A stretch of 64,000 nt of DNA from M3007 sp040397785 (GTDB taxonomy: Bacteria; Bacteroidota; Bacteroidia; Chitinophagales; Saprospiraceae). This document shows positions 8,584-15,839 of the stretch, piece by piece (position 1 is the first letter of the stretch; each line of letters starts with the position of its first letter). The translations under genes were made by a program, and so were the position numbers. The notes under the pieces are model-generated. The model saw nothing but the letters and a program-made list of their open reading frames with translations, made no database searches and was not told where the DNA came from. The DNA is taken from contig JBBAVI010000004.1 of the NCBI GenBank assembly GCA_040397785.1, positions 1 through 64,000 of the forward strand, given 5' to 3'.

Positions 8584-9939
8584 TTACAGTTGATTTAAAG
8601 GTACACGTCGGGAAAAAACCAAGTCGTTTCCCAACACCATCCGGATTGAAAAAATACATTCTTCCCAGTCTGCATACGGTACGCGATTATCAATTTGCCC
8701 CAAATCATGCTTGAACTGGCGATTGTGACAGTAATCGCGTACTTCCAATTGGGCATGTTGCAAACGCGGTGCAATTTTGATCAGCAATTCTTTTTTACCC
8801 GCATCTAAGCCGAATTGAATCATTTCATCTGAAATACCGTGCGAATGGTCAGGCATACCACCCAGCAACCAAGCCAGGGCATGTTCAAATTCACGTGCCC
8901 AAAAATGCTCGCTGTGGGTGCCATCGGAGTGCAAATCGTAGTGCATCAAATCTTCATCGTAGCCTGTTTCCAACAAAACTTCGTATAAATCAAGCAACTG
9001 GCTGACCATTTCTTCACTTTCCTGTTGACCCGCCATCAAGAGTATTTTAACAGGGTGGCTGGGTTTGCGGGTTTTCACCCAATCAAAAAGGTTTTCCGAA
9101 AACCATAAAGCAGGCGAAAAAACACCTGCCATGCCAAATACGGCTGGTTTTTCCAAAATGGCATACAAGGAAAATAAGCCACCCATGCTGCTGCCCATAA
9201 TGCCCGTATGCGCCTGTTCCGGTTGCGTGCGCAATTGTTGGTCGACAAAAGGCTTGAGGGTGTTGCAAATAAAATCAAGATAAGCCGCAGCTTCCCCGCC
9301 GCCATGTTCAGGATTCGCCCAAGGCGCATATTCGTCGATGCGGTGGCTTTCTCCATTTTCAATACCAATCAAAATGGGTGCTTGTGCTTGAAGATTGGGA
9401 TGCTTTAAAAACAACTGGTGCATGGCTTTGTCAATATCCCAGGAACCGAATGTTGCATCCGGATTATCGAAAAGGTTTTGACCATCCTGCATGTACACCA
9501 CGGGATAGCGTTTTTTCGTATTCATCCAGTAATCGGGTGGAAAACAAGCCCAAATTCGGCGGTTTCTTCCCAATTGGGGCATCCACATGTTTGGGTGCAG
9601 CAGCCTTACAATGCCTGCCGGTTGTTTGGGAGGCATATCTACCCAGGCGTTTACCTGTATGGACAACTTGTTTTCGGTAATCACTTGAAATACACGATTA
9701 GGCGTCGTACGACCATAAGCATCGCCTTCTGCAGCCGACCAGTTTCCACGGGTTAATTTGCATTCCAATTGTGAAAGGGCTGTTTCGAAATTCAATTCGT
9801 ACACGCCATCGGACTGCATTGCAAAACAAAAATTCGGATCATTGGGCACCCATTCGTTAAAATTGCCTGCCAGGTAAAAGACCGCGTCTTTTGGGGTGTT
9901 GATCGGCAAGGAATGGATTTGAAATTTGATCGGCAGCAT
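8584..9939 (-). CDS. Esterase D/enterochelin esterase-like alpha/beta hydrolase with N-terminal E-set domain
   Basis: A 451-residue protein. Residues about 1-110 resemble the immunoglobulin-like, glycogen-binding-type N-terminal domain (VFYLAGNFNEWVPND). The catalytic part has YPVVYMQDGQNLF, the nucleophile elbow GSSMGG, and a late HSEHFW His. The frame is open to 9981, but that start would overlap the upstream gene by 32 bases; ATG 9939 (MLPIKFQ) falls just after its stop and is chosen. The substrate is not identifiable; an ester or acylated sugar would fit the neighbourhood (inference). Confidence 0.85.
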   Translation of the reverse strand: MLPIKFQIHSLPINTPKDAVFYLAGNFNEWVPNDPNFCFAMQSDGVYELNFETALSQLECKLTRGNWSAAEGDAYGRTTPNRVFQVITENKLSIQVNAWVDMPPKQPAGIVRLLHPNMWMPQLGRNRRIWACFPPDYWMNTKKRYPVVYMQDGQNLFDNPDATFGSWDIDKAMHQLFLKHPNLQAQAPILIGIENGESHRIDEYAPWANPEHGGGEAAAYLDFICNTLKPFVDQQLRTQPEQAHTGIMGSSMGGLFSLYAILEKPAVFGMAGVFSPALWFSENLFDWVKTRKPSHPVKILLMAGQQESEEMVSQLLDLYEVLLETGYDEDLMHYDLHSDGTHSEHFWAREFEHALAWLLGGMPDHSHGISDEMIQFGLDAGKKELLIKIAPRLQHAQLEVRDYCHNRQFKHDLGQIDNRVPYADWEECIFSIRMVLGNDLVFSRRVPLNQL

Positions 9940-9949
9940 CGGGTTTTGG

Positions 9950-10750
9950 TTAATGACACATCGGACCAGCGTCGAGTGCATATTTATTGATATGTTGAAT
10001 CGATGTGGTGTCTACATACAGGATTTGCCAATTATCAAAGGCTTGTACGTGTCCACATAAGCCAACCCCACTGCCGACATATTCCTGTATTTTCGGAAAA
10101 AGTGGGGTACCGTTTGGCCCAAATAACAGGTAATAAACATCTTTCCCATCCCCATCGTGGACTTTCAAAAGCGGCGGAATGCCCCCAGCCAGGCACCGCA
10201 CGGCACAATCCTGGTGCGGTTTTCCTTCCCCCGGATTCATGACGCCCAGAAAGCACTTAGGGTCGGTAATTTCCCCCCTCAAACTTATTGGCTCCGCAGT
10301 TAGTGTTGGACTAAACGGTGCGTATTCTGTGGAGGCGTATTTTTCCAAAACCGCTATATTTTTTACTTCCAAGGCAACTTTTCCATCTTTATAAATCAAA
10401 AAGCCATCCACACGTACCTTGCTTCCTGCAGGAATTTCCTTCGGATCAACAAAATATCCGTGTTTCCCTTCACCTACCAATAAGATCGACTGGGGAGACA
10501 AGCGGCTATTGGTTTGATCGGTTGATTCCAGGATTAGAAAAGGTGCTGGCGTTGGGGTAAACTTACCAATGAGGCTGGTTTCCTTTCCATATTCAAAAAC
10601 ACCATTGGAAAATCCCTGTTGGAAATATACCAGGCAACCAATTACCACCGGTAGCGACAAAACACTGACCAGGATAAATTGTCGGGTCCGACGGGCAAAA
10701 GAAGGAGGCGCTTTTGCCAGCCAACCAATGTAAAATTCTTCTTCCTGCAT
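9950..10750 (-). CDS. Uncharacterised membrane-anchored protein with Cys/His motif, partner of the Rieske protein
   Basis: A 266-residue protein with one N-terminal membrane helix (about residues 25-44) and the rest probably outside the cytoplasm. The most striking part is a Cys/His cluster: C166 in DPKCFLGVMNPG, then H179, C182 and C186 in GKPHQDCAVRCLAGG. This looks like a metal or heme site. I recognise no named domain with certainty. It begins 11 bases after the stop of the Rieske/heme membrane protein, so the two are probably made together and may exchange electrons (inference). Confidence 0.65.
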   Translation of the reverse strand: MQEEEFYIGWLAKAPPSFARRTRQFILVSVLSLPVVIGCLVYFQQGFSNGVFEYGKETSLIGKFTPTPAPFLILESTDQTNSRLSPQSILLVGEGKHGYFVDPKEIPAGSKVRVDGFLIYKDGKVALEVKNIAVLEKYASTEYAPFSPTLTAEPISLRGEITDPKCFLGVMNPGEGKPHQDCAVRCLAGGIPPLLKVHDGDGKDVYYLLFGPNGTPLFPKIQEYVGSGVGLCGHVQAFDNWQILYVDTTSIQHINKYALDAGPMCH

Positions 10751-10761
10751 TTTTGTGCTGT

Positions 10762-11829
10762 TTAGGATACCATTGAAATTTCCGCTGGAATCCGTTGGGT
10801 GCCTTCCGGATATGGGTTTGGGTGTACATAAACACTTGTTCCCTTCACAAAAACATCATAGGTTGCAAGTTTTTCAGTAAATGGCGGCGGTGATTGCCCG
10901 TTTTCTGGCAAATACTGGTAGCCATGCCAGGGACAAGTAATGCAACCATCTATAATACGCCCTTCACTGAGCGGACCATTTTGATGTTTGCACACATTAT
11001 GCACGGCCGAAATTTTATCTTCATAGCGGAATAAAGCAATGTTTTCCTTGCCAATTAGGAGCAATTTTGCCTTATTATTGGAAATTTCAGCCCATTCGCA
11101 GGCATATACAAAGCCGTCCGGAACTTCCAGTATTGCTTCTATCGTAGCATTGCGTTCCGATGCCGCATCGGTTTTACTTTGCTTCATTGCGGCGGCAACA
11201 TGAAAACCAAGCACCACAAACATGCCCAACCCAACCATTCCAATCAGTACGGGCGATTTTTCCAATTGAATCACGCCCAACATCACATGCATCACCAACA
11301 AGCAATAGGCAAAATAAACACCCATGTGCAGGGATTTCCAAACACGCGGCCCCAAATTACTGAGCCAAAAATCATGGCTGGTTGCGGCCATCAAAAACAA
11401 GATGAGCAATGCAAAAAAGCCCAACGATTGAAATGGAAACTGTGCCAAAGAACCATACTGTGTATTGGAGGTAAACAAGGATACCATCGGATCCACATTG
11501 CCCATCGCGTGAAACTGGAATAAATTAAATACCCCGTGCGACAGTGCAACCAAAAACATCGCTACCCCAAAATGCCGCCGGTTATATAGTAAAGGCAAAA
11601 ACCGCCGATCTAATCGACACAAAGGGCCAATAAGGAGGATAAGGTGCAACATGAAAAAACCCAAAGTGCCGGTAGCCCGAATCAGGGTAGTTTCGATGGT
11701 ACAAGTAGGATGGAAAATGGATTGTAACCCAATGAATAGCAACAAATAAACCCCGATAAACGCGATCAAAATCCGATCGTACAAACGTTTATGGGGTGTC
11801 CAATGGACAGGATCGTAGGAAAGAGACAT
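10762..11829 (-). CDS. Membrane protein: ferric-reductase-like heme domain fused to a Rieske [2Fe-2S] domain
   Basis: A 355-residue fusion. Residues about 20-215 contain six or so membrane helices with histidines H62, H98, H169 and H181 placed as in ferric-reductase/MsrQ-like b-type cytochromes. Residues about 240-345 are a Rieske domain: C280-x-H282, 16 residues, then C299-x2-H302. It should pass electrons between a cytoplasmic-side iron-sulphur centre and membrane heme; donor and acceptor are unknown. It lies in a tight run with two small membrane proteins upstream and the Cys/His protein downstream, which suggests a small redox complex. Confidence 0.82.
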   Translation of the reverse strand: MSLSYDPVHWTPHKRLYDRILIAFIGVYLLLFIGLQSIFHPTCTIETTLIRATGTLGFFMLHLILLIGPLCRLDRRFLPLLYNRRHFGVAMFLVALSHGVFNLFQFHAMGNVDPMVSLFTSNTQYGSLAQFPFQSLGFFALLILFLMAATSHDFWLSNLGPRVWKSLHMGVYFAYCLLVMHVMLGVIQLEKSPVLIGMVGLGMFVVLGFHVAAAMKQSKTDAASERNATIEAILEVPDGFVYACEWAEISNNKAKLLLIGKENIALFRYEDKISAVHNVCKHQNGPLSEGRIIDGCITCPWHGYQYLPENGQSPPPFTEKLATYDVFVKGTSVYVHPNPYPEGTQRIPAEISMVS

Positions 11830-11865
11830 GCTGTAAAGTAGTTTTCAATTTTTTTAAAAGTGCAT

Positions 11866-11976
11866 TTACCAGCGTGCATCTGGAATTACCCATATTGCCG
11901 CAATCCAGGCAACTGGCAGCAAAATCGCTAGCAAGTACCAGATATAACGGTGTATTTTGCGCAGTTTAATCGTCAT
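11866..11976 (-). CDS. Small membrane protein, 36 residues
   Basis: A short ORF encoding MTIKLRKIHRY, a hydrophobic helix of about 20 residues with several Trp, and a final DARW. The ATG follows the stop of the 75-residue gene by one base, and the stop lies 36 bases before the Rieske gene. The basic N-terminus and single helix suggest a type of accessory subunit of the neighbouring membrane redox complex (inference). No homologue is known to me. Confidence 0.6.
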   Translation of the reverse strand: MTIKLRKIHRYIWYLLAILLPVAWIAAIWVIPDARW

Positions 11977-11977
11977 C

Positions 11978-12205
11978 TTAATGTTTATTTGTAGAATTTT
12001 GTGCTCGCGTAAACAGCAATTTCCACCCCAAAAATGGCCATAAGGCTACACTGCCTGGAAAAAACAGGAGCCTTGTAATCCAGGAGATCCCTTTCGCCAC
12101 ATGGTCTAATTGTTCAACACCCCGCAGCACAAACCAGGTAGCAAAAAAACACCCGATCATACAATAAAGGTAAAACGCATTTATGAATAAAGTTGCCATT
12201 TCCAT
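11978..12205 (-). CDS. Small membrane protein, 75 residues
   Basis: Two predicted membrane helices (about residues 5-27 and 43-66) joined by a short polar loop, GVEQLDHVAKGI. It lies between the SDR gene (26-base gap) and the 36-residue gene (1-base gap) on the same strand. No named family is recognised. Its place suggests a subunit or chaperone of the Rieske/heme protein (inference). Confidence 0.7.
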   Translation of the reverse strand: MEMATLFINAFYLYCMIGCFFATWFVLRGVEQLDHVAKGISWITRLLFFPGSVALWPFLGWKLLFTRAQNSTNKH

Positions 12206-12231
12206 TTTAAATAATGTTGAATTTCAATCGA

Positions 12232-12930
12232 TTACGATTGGTTGTACAATTTTACAACCGTTTCGCGAAAGTTCTCCCCGGTTGCGCCTAAAAGGAAGGC
12301 AATTGTTTCGGCGGCGACATCTGGCGTTACCCATTCTTCCGCTTCAGCATCTGGAAAAGCATTGCGATTCTGCGGCGTATCCAGCAAAGAAGGAATGATT
12401 ACACTCGCCCGGATATTTTTGAATTTGCCTTGATCGTTGATAATTTCCGCCAAGCGGAGTACCAATGATTTGGATAAAGCATAGGCCAATTGACTCTTAC
12501 CCTCCGACGGATTAATGGCCGGACGCGCGCCAATAAAAACAAATTGACCACTGCCCCGGCGTTCAAAGTATTCCATTAATGGACGAACAATGTTATAGGC
12601 CGTTGTGAAGTTGAGGCTGATCATTTTGTCAATTTCGTAGCCGGTCGTTTCCGCAATCCCGCCTGGTTGCCAACCACCAACAATACAAATTGCGGTCTCC
12701 ACATTTGGATCAAGGGCAATGATGTTTTTCACATAACCTTCTGATACGGTTGCATCTGCAAGGTTTAAAAATTGGGTGTGAATGCTTGCCGCCATTGCAG
12801 TTTCGCTAAAATGTCGGGAGTTTTCACCCAACCCCAGGACTGCATAGATTTTGTGGCCGTCCTCGGCAAATCGGCGTACAACAGCCTGGCCAAGATTACC
12901 CGCAGCACCTGTAACAATGATAGATTTCAT
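12232..12930 (-). CDS. SDR family NAD(P)-dependent oxidoreductase
   Basis: A 232-residue short-chain dehydrogenase. It has the cofactor motif TGAAGNLGQAVV at the N-terminus and a YALSK catalytic pair near residue 150; the Ser position is in the FVFIGARPA segment and is not the usual Ser, so activity may differ from classical SDRs. It is the first gene of the unit that runs to the Crp/Fnr gene. A perfect -7 box and a palindromic operator lie upstream. Substrate unknown. Confidence 0.85.
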   Translation of the reverse strand: MKSIIVTGAAGNLGQAVVRRFAEDGHKIYAVLGLGENSRHFSETAMAASIHTQFLNLADATVSEGYVKNIIALDPNVETAICIVGGWQPGGIAETTGYEIDKMISLNFTTAYNIVRPLMEYFERRGSGQFVFIGARPAINPSEGKSQLAYALSKSLVLRLAEIINDQGKFKNIRASVIIPSLLDTPQNRNAFPDAEAEEWVTPDVAAETIAFLLGATGENFRETVVKLYNQS

Positions 12931-12973
12931 GGATCGATTGTGTTGAAAATGAATGATTTCCTTTTGATTGGCA

Positions 12974-12981
12974 CAAAGTTA
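12974..12981 (-). promoter_or_regulatory. -7 box (TAACTTTG) of the SDR-Rieske-esterase-Crp operon
   Basis: A perfect TAnnTTTG match on the minus strand, 44 bases before the SDR start. No -33 TTG is seen; the palindrome at 13003-13018 occupies that place, as expected of an activator-dependent promoter. Confidence 0.7.
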
Positions 12982-13002
12982 GGGTATGTGATAAGCGCGA
13001 AA

Positions 13003-13018
13003 GTTTACCTGTGTAACA
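13003..13018. promoter_or_regulatory. Palindromic operator, site 3 (one imperfect half)
   Basis: Plus strand GTTTAC-CTGT-GTAACA: the core TTAC-N4-GTAA is intact, and two bases of one outer half differ from sites 1 and 2. Its centre is 36.5 bases from the last G of the -7 box, the same as at the other two sites. Confidence 0.7.
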
Positions 13019-13035
13019 TTGGGCAAAATAACTGA

Positions 13036-13782
13036 TTAAGATTTGCCCGACATACTGCATGCAAACGCTGATTTTTGACAGATATACCACCGCCAAAGCA
13101 TGGCAGCACTCAGCATCCCGGCCAAGGGTGCAGTCAAATACAACCAATAATATGTAAAATGTTGTGCTGCAGCGGCCGACGCCAGGGTACGCGCAGGATT
13201 GATCGACATGCCGGAAAGCGGCGCTTCCAAGGTGATATAAACCATCACGGTAATGCCTGCGAAAATCCCAGTGTAAGGTGCTGTTCGGGCCGTATTACTG
13301 CTATATAATACAATGAGAATCAAACACAAAGCAAGTACAAACTCTGCCGCAAAGGCAACCAGAACCCCTTGGGAACCGGGCAATGTTTGCACATAATTGA
13401 CCGCCGGATCGCCCAATATCCCTGGAAAAATACTTTTAAGGATGAGCATGGCTGCTACTCCACCGATTGCCTGCGCAAAAACGTACCCAACCGCATCCCA
13501 GGGCGCTATTTTTTTTAAAAACAAAAAAGCAAGGGTAACAGCTGGATTCATGTGCGCACCCGATCGCATGCCCCAGGGCGAATATATCAACGCAATGGCG
13601 GTACATCCCATCATAATGCCGATCAGACAACGACGCAGCATCGGATCTGCAATGCTTTCACGAATCGGAAGTCCAGGCAGCTCAATCACAGCCACAAAAA
13701 AAGTAGCCGACAACATAAACATACCCAGGGCCCAGGCTTCTATCGCATAATTGACCCAATTCCGTTTAAATGTTTCAAACAT
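13036..13782 (-). CDS. Aquaporin/MIP family channel
   Basis: A 248-residue channel with six membrane helices and two half-helices carrying the NPA boxes, residues 79-81 (GAHMNPAVTL) and 195-197 (SINPARTLAS). The Arg after the second NPA is the selectivity-filter Arg. It moves water or small neutral solutes across the inner membrane; sequence alone does not settle water versus glycerol. It lies only eight bases after the debranching enzyme stop, so it is co-transcribed with the two carbohydrate enzymes. Confidence 0.93.
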   Translation of the reverse strand: MFETFKRNWVNYAIEAWALGMFMLSATFFVAVIELPGLPIRESIADPMLRRCLIGIMMGCTAIALIYSPWGMRSGAHMNPAVTLAFLFLKKIAPWDAVGYVFAQAIGGVAAMLILKSIFPGILGDPAVNYVQTLPGSQGVLVAFAAEFVLALCLILIVLYSSNTARTAPYTGIFAGITVMVYITLEAPLSGMSINPARTLASAAAAQHFTYYWLYLTAPLAGMLSAAMLWRWYICQKSAFACSMSGKS

Positions 13783-13790
13783 AATCGAGG

Positions 13791-15812
13791 TTATTGAAAG
13801 GGCGATTTTTTTACTGAAAATGGAATGGAACTGGACTTCTTTCCTTGCAACTTTTTTAATTCGAGCAGTACTTTGATCAGTGCTGCCACCGACCAGGCTT
13901 GTTGCACGGTTCCTTTTCCAACACGCGGCAAATTCCCGTCAAAAACCTCCGAAATACCTAAGATACATTGATCCTGATAAAAATGCTTTTTCAAGGGCTC
14001 CAGCATGGCAAGTGCCTCTTTTTGTGCTTTTTCAGACCAATTTTGCACTTTTAAATAGGCAGTTATGTATTCGCTCAATAAAAACGGCCATACTGTACCC
14101 TGATGATAAGCCGTATCCCTATGCCAGGGATCTCCTGCATACACGGGTTTGAAATCGGCATGTTCAGGTGAAAGGGTGCGCAAGCCGAAATCGGTCACCA
14201 AATGCGCCTTTACAATGGCTACTACTTTCTTTTCTGCATCTTTTCCCAAAAGTGAAAAAGGCAAACTCACCACGTACAACTGATTAGGACGAATGGCAAC
14301 ATCTATTTTAGGGGGGACTGTGCTGAAATCAACAACATCTGCCAAACTGCCATTTCCTTGTACATAAGTCCGCTCAAAGTTGAGGAGCAATTTATCCGCA
14401 ATTTCCTGAAATTGCTCAAATGGCTGCTGTAAAGTGCCTGCAAAATATTGGTAAATGCGCAATGCGTTGTACCAAAGTGCCTGTATTTCCACCGGAGCGC
14501 CATGCCGGGGTGTTACCACAAAATCACCCACCCGCGCATCCATCCAGGTCAGTTGAGAAAGTCCTTCACCACCTGATAAAAAGCCCTCCGAATTTACCTT
14601 GATCTGAAAACGCGCACCTTCTACATGCTGATTCAAAATTTCCGTCAAAACACCAAAATACTGATGTATAAAATCAAGATCCTGAAATTTTTGATGATAT
14701 TCATACAGCGCTACAAAAAGCCACAAGGTTGCATCAATGGTATTGTATTCAATTGGGTCGTTCGGACGATCGGGAAAACGGTTGGGCAACATGCCTTGAT
14801 CCACAGAACGCAAAAAAGTTTCTAAAATAGATTTTGAGATTTCCTGCTTTCCCGTTGCAATGGTAAGCCCACGCATCGCGATCATCGTATCCCGCCCCCA
14901 ATCGGTAAACCAATGATAACCAGCAATCAAGGAAAAACCCTCCGTACTTTTGCGGTGTACAATAAACTGATCGCCCGAAAGCAATAAGTCGCGCAAAAAC
15001 GCATTTCCGTCCGCTTGCTGGGTAAGTGCCTCTTGCCGCTTAATGGTATTGGTTTTCAACACCGTCGGATCTTCCTTCATCATTTTTTCATCTGTCGAAA
15101 AAACCAGATGTGTCTTTTCTCCCGGCGCAAGGATCACTTCCAAGGAAGCCACCGAGCAAGCATCTTCCCGATAACCCAGTCCACGTTCTTGCTCTCGAAC
15201 ATATTCTAAATTATAATACCATTGCCGGTTTTCAAGGTATTCCCCTTTGGTAAAAGAAAAATACAGCGCGGGTGCCCCGAAATGCGCATACAAGGTTTGA
15301 TACCCATTTTCTCGTTTTACCCAATAATCCGATTTCGCATCAGGGTGGTTTAAGCCATGATCGTCGCGGTGTACAAAAATGGGCGTTAGGCGCAGTTTAA
15401 AATTGGAAGCACCGGTGTTTTCATATTCTACGACGGTGGTATTGGAGCCGTGCACCATAAAAACGGTTTTGAGCAAATGACAACCATGTGCCTCAAATTT
15501 TACCACCGGGAGCGGCTTTCTTTCAAAAAACTTAAAATATTGAAAACCATCTGGATGAATTGTGCCCGGATATTGATTGCTCGATAACGCAAAGGCACTA
15601 TCACGATTAAATATGATGGATTCTTCTATTTTGGATACTAGTACCTTACGTCCGGTTGGTGGATTGAGCGCTGCTACCAAAAGCCCATGGTACCGGCGCG
15701 TATTGGAACCCAATACGGTGGAAGCAGCATAACCGCCTAAGCCGTTTGTAAAAAGCCATTCTTTGGAGCTTAGATCCTGGAAGTCAGGATCCTGATCTTT
15801 ATGTTTTAACAT
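13791..15812 (-). CDS. Amylo-alpha-1,6-glucosidase (glycogen debranching enzyme-like)
   Basis: A 673-residue protein. Residues about 1-290 are a beta-sandwich domain (SSKEWLFTNGLGGYAASTVLG, RRYHGLLVAA). The C-terminal (alpha/alpha)6 barrel begins with AGYHWFTDWGRDTMIA, the hallmark of bacterial GDE_C enzymes, and continues with RFPDRPNDPIEYNTIDATLW. It removes alpha-1,6 branch glucose from glycogen or related glucans in the cytoplasm. It is the middle gene of glucosidase-debranching enzyme-aquaporin (27-base and eight-base gaps). Confidence 0.92.
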   Translation of the reverse strand: MLKHKDQDPDFQDLSSKEWLFTNGLGGYAASTVLGSNTRRYHGLLVAALNPPTGRKVLVSKIEESIIFNRDSAFALSSNQYPGTIHPDGFQYFKFFERKPLPVVKFEAHGCHLLKTVFMVHGSNTTVVEYENTGASNFKLRLTPIFVHRDDHGLNHPDAKSDYWVKRENGYQTLYAHFGAPALYFSFTKGEYLENRQWYYNLEYVREQERGLGYREDACSVASLEVILAPGEKTHLVFSTDEKMMKEDPTVLKTNTIKRQEALTQQADGNAFLRDLLLSGDQFIVHRKSTEGFSLIAGYHWFTDWGRDTMIAMRGLTIATGKQEISKSILETFLRSVDQGMLPNRFPDRPNDPIEYNTIDATLWLFVALYEYHQKFQDLDFIHQYFGVLTEILNQHVEGARFQIKVNSEGFLSGGEGLSQLTWMDARVGDFVVTPRHGAPVEIQALWYNALRIYQYFAGTLQQPFEQFQEIADKLLLNFERTYVQGNGSLADVVDFSTVPPKIDVAIRPNQLYVVSLPFSLLGKDAEKKVVAIVKAHLVTDFGLRTLSPEHADFKPVYAGDPWHRDTAYHQGTVWPFLLSEYITAYLKVQNWSEKAQKEALAMLEPLKKHFYQDQCILGISEVFDGNLPRVGKGTVQQAWSVAALIKVLLELKKLQGKKSSSIPFSVKKSPFQ

Positions 15813-15839
15813 GATTTATTCTTGAAATTTTAATTAAAA

